A stretch of DNA of 64,000 nucleotides from Nocardia brasiliensis NBRC 14402 (GTDB lineage: Bacteria > Actinomycetota > Actinomycetes > Mycobacteriales > Mycobacteriaceae), in contig NZ_BAFT02000112.1 of assembly GCF_000308475.2 (NCBI RefSeq), positions 1 through 64,000 on the forward strand. The letters are read 5' to 3'. Shown here piece by piece: positions 1 through 9,729 of this stretch (position 1 is the first letter of the stretch; every line of letters starts with the position of its first letter). The position numbers and the translations under genes were made by a program. The notes under the pieces are model-generated. The model was not told the origin of the DNA. It did not search any database and worked only from the letters and a program-made list of their open reading frames with translations.

Positions 1-925
1 GCACGACGCAACCGGAGGTGGCGCGGATTCAGCGGCGCGCGCCCGACGATCGTTTCCGCGAGAGCCGCAGTGAACCGCACCCCTGACAAAGCGCACCTCT
101 TACTACCAGCACGCAAAAGGTTTGACAGGACAGACGAACCGCCGTTGGACTCCGAGTTCCCGCACCCGTTCTGATGCCTCGCACCCGCTATGGCAGGCCA
201 TACCGGGTGCGTCAGCTCAGAAAGGGTGCGCGAGTGGCGGAAACGCACCGGACATCGGCGATGGCGCGCAAAGAAATTGGTAGCGTGCATAATTCGGTAG
301 CGAACGCAGCCGGAGGTTGCGCGGAGTCAGTGGCGAAACGGACGATCGATTCCGCACGCCCCTGCCTGTCCCGCGAACCAAGCTCCGGGCAGAGTGCGTC
401 CTCGATGTGGCGCGCAGAGCTCTTGCTCGCGCACAGATAGCGCCGCCGCACGCAGATTCGGCAGCGCGCCCGCCGATCGAATCCCCCCGCCACTACGTAT
501 CCCACGAACCGTACTCCGGGTAGAGTGCCTCTTCGATGTGGCGCGCAAAGGTTTTGCTCGCGCACAGATTGCGCCGCCGCACGCAGATTCGGCAGCGCGC
601 CCGCCGATCGAATCCCCGGGCCACTACGTATCCCGCGAACCATACTTCGGGCAGGAGTACACCTTTCGATGTGGCGCGGATTCAGCGGCGCGCGCCCGAC
701 GATCGATTCCGTGGGCCGCTACGTATCCCACGAACCGCACTCCTGGCAGGGCGCACCTTCGATGTGGTGCGCGGAGGTCTTGCTCACGCACAGATAGCGC
801 CGCCGCACGCAGATTCGGCAGCGCGCCCGCCGATCGAATCCCCAGGCCGCTACGTATCCCGCGAACCGTACTCCGGGCAGGGTGCCTCTTCGAGGGGGCG
901 CGCAAAGGTTTGCTCGCGCGCACAG
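1..925. repeat. Degenerate tandem repeat array (about 110-130 bp period)
   Basis: No credible gene is visible here. At least five imperfect units can be aligned by eye, starting near 336, 433, 563, 678 and 791, with a further decayed unit at 1-112. Shared blocks are 'acgcagattcggcagcgcgc', a 'ccgatcgaatcc' core, 'ctacgtatcc', 'gcgaacc' followed by 'ctccgggcag', and 'tcgatgtggcgcgc'. Units at 433, 563 and 791 are the most alike. Open frames exist on both strands but shift between units and resemble no protein family, so they are treated as by-products of high GC. The array lies beyond the last gene of the ESX-4 cluster. Confidence 0.75.
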
Positions 926-984
926 TTATGTTGGCGCGCACAAGTTTTGATGGCGCGCAGGGTTTCGTCAGCGAATTAGTGCGC

Positions 985-1043
985 GGGCGACGAAACGCGC
1001 ACGAGGCGACGAAACGTGCGCGGGGTGACGAAACGTGCGCGGG
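985..1043. repeat. Three short tandem repeats, 19-bp period
   Basis: The core 'gacgaaacg' recurs at exact 19-bp spacing (cores starting at 988, 1007 and 1026), each flanked by 'gcgcg' or 'gcgc'. The array sits about 25 bp beyond the stop codon of the Rv3446c-like gene, between that gene and the larger tandem array. Function is unknown; it could be slipped-strand debris or a binding-site cluster. Confidence 0.7.
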
Positions 1044-1066
1044 ACAGCGCCGAACCGCGTGACCCG

Positions 1067-2527
1067 CTACGGAACTACGCGGACCGAGCCGCCGAAACGA
1101 TCGCAGGTGGTGGACAGCGCGTTCCACCCGTCGCCGACATATTGGCAGCCGATGCTGAGCTGAATTCCGTACTCCAGCAAGACATGCCAGTTGACGGTGG
1201 AACCGTCGCCGGGGCGCTCCCGATAGGCGAGACCGGAACGGCCACCGAACACTACGTCCCGTTTCAGGTCGGTGAGCACGCCCGGCGGGCGCTGCCCGAT
1301 CTGCGCTTCCAGGTTCGACGCGACCTGCTCGTAGCCGGCACCGAACGCCACCTGCGTTTGCGTCACGATGATGCGCATGCGCGTGCCGTCGTCGGGCGAC
1401 AGCTCGACGCGCGCCCGGCCGGTGGCGTCGGGCGGCGTGGCGAGATGCCAGCCGTCGGGCACCTGGAATCGGACGCGGCCGAACACTTCCGGCTCCCCAC
1501 CGGGCGGCGGCGGGGCACCGAACGGCGGCGGCGGTCCCACACTCGGACCGCTCGGCGGCAGCATGGTCGTGGGTGCCGCCGTCGTCGTGTCCGACGATCG
1601 GTTCAGCAACAGCACACCGCCGACCACCGCGGCCGCCACCACAACCACTGCCGCCACCGCCACTCCCACATACGCGGTGCCGCGACCTCGCGGCTGCTGG
1701 GCGGCCGCGCGCTCGCGCAGCGGTTGCATCCAATCCGGCGGCGGCCCCACGGGTGCCGACTCGGGCACCGGGATCGGTTCGGTCTGTTTGCCGCGGATGA
1801 GATCGGGTCCCGTGATCGACCGCAGTTCCACCCCCGGTCCGCAGCTCTGCTGCACGGCCGCGCGGAGCACCTCGAGTTTCGTCTGATCGGCGAGACCGAC
1901 GACCTGCGCCAACTCGACCTGCTGGCCGTCCAGCAGCCGACTGATCACGGTGACCAGTTCGTCGAACCCCCGCGATTCGGGCAGCACCTCGGCCAGCGCG
2001 AGATTCGGCTCGTGCGCACAGGATTCGAGGCGCACACCCTCATGACTGCGCAGCACCGTCGCGGCCGTGGTGGTGAGCGCGCCGAATTCCAGCACCAAGG
2101 TGCGTCGGCTGTGACTGGTCCCGTCGTCCGCGGCGACCGCTCGCACGGCCAGCTCCTCGAACCGCACCTCGCCGGTCCAGCGGCGGGCGGCCTGCTCGAG
2201 CACCGCGCGCCGCGCCGCGCCCCACTCGGTCGGGCAGATGACGGTGATCCGCTCGCACGGCGCAGCGACGCGCAAGTTCTCCATGGCCGTGCTGAGCACC
2301 GCGGCCATCGCGTCGGCCACCGACGGGATGCGGGGCAGCAGCGCGACCGCCTCGGCCGACACATGCTGCACCACGGAACTCACCTGGGTCGGCGGGGTCA
2401 GCGACTCCCCGACCACGAGGTCGAAACCGTTGCTGCCCAGCACGATCGAAGGCGGCCCGTCCCAGTGCGTGGCCGCACTGCGCGCCCACACGCGGGTCTC
2501 GGTGACCACCAACTCGACGGTGGACAT
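1067..2527 (-). CDS. Type VII secretion-associated protein, Rv3446c family (ESX-4)
   Basis: A 486-residue protein matching the ESX-4 gene that follows eccC4 in M. tuberculosis (Rv3446c). The N-terminal half looks like an actin/Hsp70-type fold (for example 'ICPTEWGAARRAVLEQAA'). A proline-rich stretch and one transmembrane helix of valines and alanines follow at roughly residues 280-310. The C-terminal part (about 350-486, from 'VRFQVPDGWHLATPP') is the secreted-side domain that defines the family. The ATG overlaps the eccC4 stop by one base (TGATG), so the two are translationally coupled. In M. tuberculosis esxU and esxT come next; here a repeat array follows. Biochemical role is not established; an accessory role at the membrane is inferred. 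Confidence 0.85.
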   Translation of the reverse strand: MSTVELVVTETRVWARSAATHWDGPPSIVLGSNGFDLVVGESLTPPTQVSSVVQHVSAEAVALLPRIPSVADAMAAVLSTAMENLRVAAPCERITVICPTEWGAARRAVLEQAARRWTGEVRFEELAVRAVAADDGTSHSRRTLVLEFGALTTTAATVLRSHEGVRLESCAHEPNLALAEVLPESRGFDELVTVISRLLDGQQVELAQVVGLADQTKLEVLRAAVQQSCGPGVELRSITGPDLIRGKQTEPIPVPESAPVGPPPDWMQPLRERAAAQQPRGRGTAYVGVAVAAVVVVAAAVVGGVLLLNRSSDTTTAAPTTMLPPSGPSVGPPPPFGAPPPPGGEPEVFGRVRFQVPDGWHLATPPDATGRARVELSPDDGTRMRIIVTQTQVAFGAGYEQVASNLEAQIGQRPPGVLTDLKRDVVFGGRSGLAYRERPGDGSTVNWHVLLEYGIQLSIGCQYVGDGWNALSTTCDRFGGSVRVVP

Positions 2528-5500
2528 CAGGGCTGCGGCATCCAGGCCGTCTGGATCAGACCTTCACCGGCGCGCGTGACGTACGTGCCCCGTCCCGGCG
2601 GCATCGCGCTCGGCCGGGTGGTGCCCATCAGCACACCCTCGTCACGACTGCAGCTCATGATCAGGCCGGCCGACCCGAGATCCTTCATCCTGGCCAGCGT
2701 GGCCTCGTACATGGCGCGGCTCGCGCCACCCGAACGCCGGGCGATGATCAGGTGGAAACCGAGGTCGCGCGCGTGCGGCAGGTGTTCGACCAGCGCCTGC
2801 ACCGGGTTGCCCGCGGACGTGGCCACCAGGTCGTAGTCGTCGACGATCACGTACAGCTCGGGCCCGCTCCACCAGGACCGGTCCCGCAGTTGCTGCGGCG
2901 TCACGTCCGATCCCGGCGTCCGCTTGTCGACGTAGGCCGCGAGGTCGGTCATGTTCTGGGTGAATTGCGGTGCGGTGGAACCGTATCCCGCAAGGTAGCC
3001 CTCCGGCACCATGCCGAGCATCGAGCGCCGGTAGTCGCCCATGATGATCCGGGCCTGGCTCGGCGTGTTCGAGGCGCAGATGCCCTCCACGATCGAGCGC
3101 AGCAGCGTGGTCTTTCCCGACTCGGTGTCGCCGATAATGAGCAGGTGCGGGCTCTCGGCGAAGTCGGCGTAGACCGGCGCGAGCTCGGACTCGTTGATAC
3201 CGATCGGGATTCGCATGCACTTCGCGGACTGATCGACCTGCGCGGGCCAGCCGCCCGCCAGGTAGAGCAGTTGCTCGCGCGCCAGCTGCTCGGGCAGCAT
3301 CCGCACCGGCGGCGCGGGACGGCCCGGGGTGAGCCGGGCGATGGTGGCGACCGCGTCGCCGACCGCCTGGCCGAGGTTGTTCGGGTCCGAACTGCCGTCG
3401 ATGCGCGGCAGGGCGGTCAGCATGTGCAGGCAGTCCGGGGTCATACCGCGACCGGGCCGGCCCTGCGGGACCATGGCGGCGAACTTGCGGCCGAGGTCGG
3501 AGTCCATCGGATCGCCCAGGCGCAGTTCGATTCTGGTGCCGATCTGGTCCTTCAGCGCGGGTCGCGCCTCCGCCCACCGGTTCAGTGCGATGACGACGTG
3601 CACGCCGTAGGACAGACCCTGCACCGCGAGGTTCATGATGGTCTGTTCGAGCAGTTCGAAGTCCTGGCGGATCGAGCTGAAGCCGTCGACCACCAGGAAC
3701 ACATCCCCGAACGGGTCCTCGTGCGCGCCGGTCGCGGCCGGGCTGCTGGACGGGTCCATCGCACGCAGCCGCCGGAACTCGACCATCGACTCGATGCCGA
3801 GCTGCCGGAACCGGGCCTCACGTTGCCGGACGATGGTGGTCATCTCGGCGATGGTGCGCCGCACCTGATCCTCGTCCAAGCGACTGGCCACCGAGCCGAC
3901 ATGCGGCAGCCCCTGCAGGCTCATCAACGTGCCGCCACCGAAGTCGAGGCAGTAGAACTGCACCTGTTCGGCGGTGTGCGTCAACGACATCGCCATGATC
4001 ATCGTGCGCAGCGCCGTCGACTTACCGGACTGCGGGCCGCCGACGATGGCGACGTTGCCGCGCGAGCCGGACAGGTCGACGAGCATCGGATCGCGGCGCT
4101 GATCGTACGGGCGGTCGACGATGCCGATCGGCGCGCGCAGCGTCGCGACCGCGGAGTACTCACCGGTGAGGATGGACCGCGGGATGAGCTGATCGAGCGT
4201 GGACGCCTCGTCCAGCGGCGGCAACCAGATCTCGTGCGCCGGACGGCCGTGGTTGCGGATCCGGGAGACGAGCATGTTCAGGTTCGAGATCTCCTCGCCG
4301 TCCTCGCCCTCCTGCGGCTCGAGGCTCGGCTCGGCGGGCAGCGGAACCCGGTCCGCCGCACGGAATCCGACATGGGTCGCGGTGAACGGCCGGGCCTTGA
4401 TGTCGATCTCGCCGGACTGGTTGGCAACGCTCATGTCGCGCTGCGAGCCGCCGCCCACATAGGCGCCGGAGACGTAGGACGCCTGGAAACGCACGATCTC
4501 GCCGGAGTCCGACTTCAGGTAGCCGCCACCGGGATTGTTCGGCAGGTTGTAGGCGTCGGGCACACCGAGCACCTGGCGGGATTCGTTGGCGGAGAAGGTC
4601 TTCAGGCCGATCCGGTAGGACAGGTGACTTTCCAGGCCTTTGAGCTTGCCCTCTTCGAGTCGCTGCGAGGCGAGCAGCAGGTGCACGTGCAGCGAGCGGC
4701 CGAGGCGGCCGATCATCACGAACAGTTCCGCGAAATCCGGGTGCTGGGTGAGCAGTTCGGAGAACTCGTCGAGCACCACGAACAACGCGGGCAGCGGGTC
4801 CAGGTCGGCGCCGGCCGCGCGGGCCTTCTCGTATTCGGAGACGTTGGCGAAGTTGCCCGCGGAGCGCAGCACCTCCTGGCGGCGGTTCATCTCACCGGCC
4901 AGCGCGTCCTTCATACGGTCGACGAGGTCGGCCTCTTCCTCCAGGTTGGTGATGACGGCCGCGACATGCGGCACGCCGTCGAGCCCGAGGAAGGTCGCGC
5001 CACCCTTGAAGTCGACGAGCACCAGGTTGAGCTGATCCGGTGAATGCGTGGCGAGCAGGCTGAGCACCAGCGTGCGCAGAAACTCCGACTTACCGGAACC
5101 GGTCGCGCCGATGCACAGGCCGTGCGGGCCCATGCCGTTCTCGGCGGCCTCCTTGATATCGAGTTCGACCGGCAGACCGTCCGCCCCGACACCGAAGGCC
5201 ACCCGAAGCCGTTCCCGGCCGTAGCGCGGCCGCCAGGCGTGCTCCGGATTGAACGTGCCGATATCGCCGAGGCCCATCAGCTGGCTCCAGGTCGAGATCA
5301 CCTCGGAGTCATCGGATTCCACGTCGCTGCTGCGCTGGGTCGCGGCGCGATACGGCGCGAGCCTGCGGGCCACCTGCTGGGCCTGCTGCGGCGAGATCCG
5401 GTCGATCAGCGCGAAGCGCTCCTGGTTTCCGGTCGCGCCGCGGCCGACGCATTCGCCGTTCTCCACGATCATCTTGATGCCGCGCGACACCGCGAGCCGC

Positions 5501-6558
5501 GGCGCGTAACCGCACAGGTCGATGATGGTGACGCCCTCGTAGCCGGATTCGCGCAGCTGATCTTCCTCGGCCTCCAGCAGGCCGCCGTCCACGACGATCA
5601 CGATGTGCACCATGTTCGCGTTGGCGGGCTGGTTACGCGAGTAGCGCACCCGGTTGCCGAGCAGCGGTTGCAGGCCCGCCATCGCCTCGCGGATCGAGCC
5701 GTAGAACATGCGCTGGGTGCCGATGCCGTCCTGCGCGTCCGGATGCTGGGTGTGCGGGAGCCACTTGGTCCACTCCCATTCCCGGGCGGTGTCCGGCCCG
5801 CAGACGATCGCGAACAGCACCTGGTCCGGCGCCTGGAACATGGCCAGCTGCAACAACATCGCGCGGGTCATGTCCCTGGCCTCGCCCCGGTCACCGTCCA
5901 GCGCGATCGTCGCGAAGCCCTTCACCGCGATCGCGGTGGGCAGGTCCGGCACCGTCGAATGCGCCCGCACGAAACGGCGCAGCGAGACCGCCGCGATCGG
6001 TTCCAGCTCCTCCACCGGGCCGGTCTCCGGCGCGACCAACCGGGTCGCCAGCCGCTGACCGCCGACGCCGATGCGGGCGTGGCAGAAATCCTTGTCACCG
6101 GCGCGGCGCTCCCACATCCGGCTGGTACCCGCGAGCATCCAGACCAGGCCGGGCTCGGGATGACTCCATTCGACCGAGGCGCGTTGTTGTTTCGCGGTCT
6201 CGTCCACATCGCGGCGCACCTGATCCAGGTAGCGCAGGTAGTCCTTGCGATCCTCGTTCGCCTCGGCGGCCTTGGCCCCCTTGCCACCGCCCTGCCCGGC
6301 GAACATGCCGACCATGGAGAACATCATCATGAGCGGGAACATCATGCTCATCGGATTCGACCCGATACCGCCGCCCTGGGTGAACAGCAGCGCCATCATG
6401 CCGACCATGCCGATGATCATCACCACCGGCATCAGCTTCATCAGCAGATTTCCCGGCGTCACCCGGGGGATCTCGGGCGGCGGCTGCAACGTCACCTCAC
6501 CGCCGGGCGAACGCGGCATCTCCCGACGGGCCCGACGCTGAAACCGGACGGTGCTCAT
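2527..6558 (-). CDS. eccC4: EccC4, three-domain FtsK/SpoIIIE-type ATPase of ESX-4
   Basis: The motor and substrate receptor of the type VII secretion channel, an inner-membrane protein of 1343 residues. Two methionine-rich transmembrane helices lie within the first 100 residues, followed by a DUF region and three P-loop ATPase domains. Walker A motifs are GATGSGKS (about residue 484), GGPQSGKST (about 838) and GDTESGKTT (about 1140). Walker B-like strands are LFVVLDEF, DVFLVVDGF and LYVIVDDYD. It is a single undivided polypeptide, as in ESX-3, -4 and -5. The frame opens further upstream (to 6606), but ATG 6558 has a purine-rich ribosome binding site (GGGGGAAGG) about 8 nt before it. It is divergent from eccD4 and overlaps the downstream Rv3446c-like gene by one base. 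Confidence 0.95.
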   Translation of the reverse strand: MSTVRFQRRARREMPRSPGGEVTLQPPPEIPRVTPGNLLMKLMPVVMIIGMVGMMALLFTQGGGIGSNPMSMMFPLMMMFSMVGMFAGQGGGKGAKAAEANEDRKDYLRYLDQVRRDVDETAKQQRASVEWSHPEPGLVWMLAGTSRMWERRAGDKDFCHARIGVGGQRLATRLVAPETGPVEELEPIAAVSLRRFVRAHSTVPDLPTAIAVKGFATIALDGDRGEARDMTRAMLLQLAMFQAPDQVLFAIVCGPDTAREWEWTKWLPHTQHPDAQDGIGTQRMFYGSIREAMAGLQPLLGNRVRYSRNQPANANMVHIVIVVDGGLLEAEEDQLRESGYEGVTIIDLCGYAPRLAVSRGIKMIVENGECVGRGATGNQERFALIDRISPQQAQQVARRLAPYRAATQRSSDVESDDSEVISTWSQLMGLGDIGTFNPEHAWRPRYGRERLRVAFGVGADGLPVELDIKEAAENGMGPHGLCIGATGSGKSEFLRTLVLSLLATHSPDQLNLVLVDFKGGATFLGLDGVPHVAAVITNLEEEADLVDRMKDALAGEMNRRQEVLRSAGNFANVSEYEKARAAGADLDPLPALFVVLDEFSELLTQHPDFAELFVMIGRLGRSLHVHLLLASQRLEEGKLKGLESHLSYRIGLKTFSANESRQVLGVPDAYNLPNNPGGGYLKSDSGEIVRFQASYVSGAYVGGGSQRDMSVANQSGEIDIKARPFTATHVGFRAADRVPLPAEPSLEPQEGEDGEEISNLNMLVSRIRNHGRPAHEIWLPPLDEASTLDQLIPRSILTGEYSAVATLRAPIGIVDRPYDQRRDPMLVDLSGSRGNVAIVGGPQSGKSTALRTMIMAMSLTHTAEQVQFYCLDFGGGTLMSLQGLPHVGSVASRLDEDQVRRTIAEMTTIVRQREARFRQLGIESMVEFRRLRAMDPSSSPAATGAHEDPFGDVFLVVDGFSSIRQDFELLEQTIMNLAVQGLSYGVHVVIALNRWAEARPALKDQIGTRIELRLGDPMDSDLGRKFAAMVPQGRPGRGMTPDCLHMLTALPRIDGSSDPNNLGQAVGDAVATIARLTPGRPAPPVRMLPEQLAREQLLYLAGGWPAQVDQSAKCMRIPIGINESELAPVYADFAESPHLLIIGDTESGKTTLLRSIVEGICASNTPSQARIIMGDYRRSMLGMVPEGYLAGYGSTAPQFTQNMTDLAAYVDKRTPGSDVTPQQLRDRSWWSGPELYVIVDDYDLVATSAGNPVQALVEHLPHARDLGFHLIIARRSGGASRAMYEATLARMKDLGSAGLIMSCSRDEGVLMGTTRPSAMPPGRGTYVTRAGEGLIQTAWMPQP

Positions 6559-6770
6559 TGCGAAGCCTTCCCCCTCTTCGACAGCTCTACTACGGCCGCC
6601 ACGCATTCACGGGCTGCCGAGTTTCGGGCTCAGTGTAGAGGCCACCGCTGACATGTCGTACAGTTCGACCAGCATTCTGCTGCCCGAACCGTGGGTTCGC
6701 AAGCTCGACGCCAGCTCGTGAGTTTGCGAAAATACGAGGTAGAAGAGGTAGAAGACGAGTTGGGGGAAGC
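6559..6770. promoter_or_regulatory. Divergent eccC4 / eccD4 intergenic region
   Basis: About 210 bp separate the two divergent ESX-4 transcripts, so promoters for both must lie here. On the minus strand a TACACT hexamer (6631-6636) has a loosely TTGACA-like ACGACA about 16 bp upstream, which could serve eccC4. On the plus strand an AG-rich stretch (6735-6770) with a short repeat ('gaggtagaa', 'gaggtagaagacgag') precedes eccD4. No recognised operator is seen. Confidence 0.4.
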
Positions 6771-8237
6771 TTGACGCACGCGCGACTTGACCACATCGAC
6801 GAAGATTCCTCGCGCGGTATCGTCCGCGCACCCGATCTCGCCCGGGTGACCATTCTGGCCAAACACACCCAGGTTGATATGGCGATTCCGGTGGACGTGC
6901 CGGTCGCACTCGTCATTCCCAGCGTCGTCGACATGGTCGCTCAGCACAGCCGCACCAATGATTTCGACAACGAAGGCGAGCGCTTCGAGCCCGCCGAATG
7001 GGTGCTGGCGCGGATCGGTCATCCGCCCTTCTCCAATTCGCTCAGCCTGGGCGAGCACGGTGTCCGTGACGGCGAACTGCTCATGTTGGAGAGCGCGTCA
7101 CACATCGCGCCGACGCCGCTGTTCGACGACATCATGTACAACGTCGCGATCGCCGACACCGATCATTACCGCAGCTGGACCCCGAAGGTCGCGCGGATCA
7201 CCGGCTCGGTGCTCGCCGCGATCACCATGATCGTCGGCTGTCTCGGCCTGCTGCTCTCGCCCGGCGCGCTGCCGTACTGGGTCAGCGGCTCGGTCGCGCT
7301 GGCGGTGACGTTGCTGCTCGTGGTCGCCGCCATGGTGCTCAGCCGGATGTACGGCGACACCGCGACCGCGCTCGTCCTCGGCGGCTGCGCGTTACCCACT
7401 GCCTTCACGGCTGGAATGCTTTATGTACCGGACCATTACGGATGGGCGCATATCCTGCTCGGCGCGGTCTTGGCCGGTGCCACCGCGGTGCTCGCCTGGC
7501 GGGTCACCGGCGTCGGCCTGGCCCTGTTCATCGGCACGGCCACCCTCGCGGTGTACGTCGTGCCCGCCGCGCTGGTCGGGCTGCTCACCGGGCAGCCGGA
7601 GCGGGCGATCGGCGCGGGCGCCGCGGCGCTGGGTCTGGCCGGTCTCGCGCTCTCGCCGCGCATCTCGATGCTGCTCGCGAAACTGCCGCTGCCGCCGGTG
7701 CCCTCGCCCGGCACCCCGATCGACCCGACCGAAGACGACCCCGACGACCACCGCGCACTACCCACCATGGAGGCGCTGCGCGTGAAGTCCGAACGCGCCC
7801 GGATGTATCTGGCGGGCCTGGTCGCCGCGACCACCCTCGTCACGGTGCTGGGCGCGCTCGGCGCCACCGACCCGCAGGCCGACGGACCGTACTGGCAGGG
7901 CATCGCGTTCGCGCTGGTGTGCGCGGCCGTGCTGATGTTCCGCAGCCGCACCTACGCCGGGGCCGAGCAGGCCGTAGTACTGATCGCGGGCGGCGCGGGC
8001 ATCGTGCTGATCATGTTGGTGGGCGCGGGTTTCGCGATGGATCAGCCGCTCGCCGTGTTCGGCGCCGCGATGGTCATCCTGATCGCCGCCCTCATCCTCG
8101 GCATCATCATCCCGAACCAGTCGGCGACCCCGCCGATGCGCCGCGGCGTCGAACTGCTCGAATACGCCTTCGTAGCAGCAGTTCTCCCCCTGGCCTTCTG
8201 GGTGGCGAGCCTCTACTCCCTAGTCCGCGGACTGTGA
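6771..8237 (+). CDS. eccD4: EccD4, polytopic membrane channel subunit of ESX-4
   Basis: A 488-residue integral membrane component. The N-terminal about 110 residues form the ubiquitin-like domain typical of EccD ('RVTILAKHTQVDMAIPVDVPV'-like start). A long run of about 11 transmembrane helices from about residue 145 to the C-terminus makes up the rest. In solved ESX-5 structures two EccD copies per protomer form the membrane basket. The start chosen is TTG at 6771, with GGGGGAAG immediately before it; a GTG at 6846 is an alternative that would trim 25 residues but begins right at the ubiquitin-like strand. The stop overlaps the GTG of mycP4 (GTGA). Confidence 0.9.
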   Translation: MTHARLDHIDEDSSRGIVRAPDLARVTILAKHTQVDMAIPVDVPVALVIPSVVDMVAQHSRTNDFDNEGERFEPAEWVLARIGHPPFSNSLSLGEHGVRDGELLMLESASHIAPTPLFDDIMYNVAIADTDHYRSWTPKVARITGSVLAAITMIVGCLGLLLSPGALPYWVSGSVALAVTLLLVVAAMVLSRMYGDTATALVLGGCALPTAFTAGMLYVPDHYGWAHILLGAVLAGATAVLAWRVTGVGLALFIGTATLAVYVVPAALVGLLTGQPERAIGAGAAALGLAGLALSPRISMLLAKLPLPPVPSPGTPIDPTEDDPDDHRALPTMEALRVKSERARMYLAGLVAATTLVTVLGALGATDPQADGPYWQGIAFALVCAAVLMFRSRTYAGAEQAVVLIAGGAGIVLIMLVGAGFAMDQPLAVFGAAMVILIAALILGIIIPNQSATPPMRRGVELLEYAFVAAVLPLAFWVASLYSLVRGL

Positions 8238-9649
8238 ACCGGATCCTGCGCGCCGGTGCAGCCGCAGCGGTGCTGTCCCTGAGCATGTCCCTCGGCATGG
8301 GCACAGGTCAGGGCATAGCCCACGCCGACCGCCCACCCCCGGTCGATCCGGGTTTGTTGCCTTCGGGTGATCCGGCCAGACCGCCGGACAAGACGGAGCA
8401 TCCGGCCAACTCCCCCTGCTATTCGACCCAGCAGGGTGGAGAGGGCCCGACGGTCCCGGCACCACAGCTGTCACTAGATCTTCGACGCGCTTGGGATTTC
8501 TCCCGGGGCGAGGGCCAGCTCATAGCAGTCATCGATACAGGGGTCGTCCGTCACCCTCGACTGCCGGACGTGGAAGCCGGCGGCGATTACGTCGCAGATC
8601 CTGGTGATGGCGTCAGCGAGGACTGCGATGCGCACGGCACCGTGGTCGCCGGCATTATCGGCGCGAAACCTGTAGAAGGCCAAGGCTTTTCCGGGGTGGC
8701 ACCCGAGGCTCGCATCTTGTCGATTCGCCAGACCAGTGCGCTCTACGACACCCCGGGCCGACAGGACAGACGCCCGGAAGACCCGGCCCAGGGGTACGGC
8801 GATATCAACGCTCTCGCGTCCGCGATCCGACGGGCCGCAGACCGGAACGCTTCGGTCATCAACATCTCACTCGTGTCCTGTGTGCCCGGCAGTCAACAGC
8901 CTGCCGATGGCGCGGTTGGCGCCGCAGTGCGCTACGCGACCTTGGAGCGGAACGCGGTGGTCGTGGTGGCCGCAGGAAACACCGACGACAAGTGCAAACC
9001 GAGCAATCCGAACGTGATCGACCCGCTACGCCCGAACAGCGACCCGTGGCGCAACGTGACGACCAACGTCACACCTGCTCGATACGACGACTACGTCCTT
9101 TCGGTCGGTTCGATCGACCAGAACGGCGCCCCCTCGAAGTTCTCTGTGCCCGGCCCCTGGCTCGGTGTCGCGGCACCCGGCGAGAACATTGTTTCTCTCG
9201 ATCCCCGCGGCACCGGCACAATCACCGGCAAGTACGAACGCGACCGGCTCGTCAACCTGAACGGGACAAGCTTCGCCGCGCCGTATGTCTCGGGTGTCGT
9301 CGCTCTCGTCCGTGCGCGGTTCCCCGAACTGAGCGCGCTCGACGTGATCAAGCGCATCGAGGCCACTGCCCATGCACCAGCCGAAGGCTGGAACCCTTAC
9401 GTCGGTTACGGCGCGATAGATCCGGTCGCGGCCCTGACCGCCGAAACCACGAAGGCGCTTCCGCCGAAACGCCCGGCCGCCGCCCAACAGGTACAACTAG
9501 CGGTCCCCGCCCCGCCACCACCCCCGGACCATCGTGCCCGCGATGTGGCCTTGATCGGCAGTGGCTCGGTCGCGGTCCTGCTGATCCTCGGCATACTCGC
9601 CTCGTTCCCGATCCGCCGCCGGTTCGGCGTCCACGGAGATGACATGTAA
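8234..9649 (+). CDS. mycP4: MycP4 mycosin, membrane-anchored subtilisin-like serine protease
   Basis: A 471-residue protease of the S8 family that associates with the ESX channel on the periplasmic side. It has an N-terminal signal peptide (cut likely near 'AHA', residues 29-31). The catalytic triad is Asp101 in AVIDTGV, His134 in DAHGTVVAG and Ser346 in NGTSFAAPYVSG. A proline-rich linker, one C-terminal transmembrane helix (about 440-462) and a short basic tail follow. The open frame reaches far upstream inside eccD4, but the GTG at 8234, overlapping the eccD4 stop, gives a normal mycosin with a signal peptide. Cysteines near residues 62, 131, 216 and 254 suggest disulfides, as in other mycosins. 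Confidence 0.93.
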   Translation: MNRILRAGAAAAVLSLSMSLGMGTGQGIAHADRPPPVDPGLLPSGDPARPPDKTEHPANSPCYSTQQGGEGPTVPAPQLSLDLRRAWDFSRGEGQLIAVIDTGVVRHPRLPDVEAGGDYVADPGDGVSEDCDAHGTVVAGIIGAKPVEGQGFSGVAPEARILSIRQTSALYDTPGRQDRRPEDPAQGYGDINALASAIRRAADRNASVINISLVSCVPGSQQPADGAVGAAVRYATLERNAVVVVAAGNTDDKCKPSNPNVIDPLRPNSDPWRNVTTNVTPARYDDYVLSVGSIDQNGAPSKFSVPGPWLGVAAPGENIVSLDPRGTGTITGKYERDRLVNLNGTSFAAPYVSGVVALVRARFPELSALDVIKRIEATAHAPAEGWNPYVGYGAIDPVAALTAETTKALPPKRPAAAQQVQLAVPAPPPPPDHRARDVALIGSGSVAVLLILGILASFPIRRRFGVHGDDM

Positions 9650-9665
9650 GGCCGGGAGATTCCGG

Positions 9666-9712
9666 AAACAAATGTGGGTCTCGGCCGGTGCGGCCGAGAC
9701 CCACATTTGTTT
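9666..9712. terminator. Perfect 22-bp inverted repeat, bidirectional terminator
   Basis: The arms aaacaaatgtgggtctcggc(cg) and their exact complement flank a 3-nt loop (gtg). On each strand the stem ends in a T-rich stretch (…ttgttt). The hairpin sits between the convergent mycP4 (+) and the small secreted protein gene (-), starting 16 bp after the mycP4 stop. That position and symmetry suit a two-way intrinsic terminator. Confidence 0.85.
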
Positions 9713-9729
9713 ACGACGGATGTCCCTGA

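Noticed and set aside
174..1062. Several overlapping open frames on both strands in the repeat region
   Set aside because: They follow the tandem repeats, switch frame between units, lack ribosome sites and match no family; high GC leaves long antisense frames open by chance.
2752..5043. Very long plus-strand frame opposite eccC4
   Set aside because: His/Arg/Ala-rich translation with no domain, fully antisense to a certain ATPase gene; the same artefact occurs opposite the second eccC (36744-38846 and 39018-41165).
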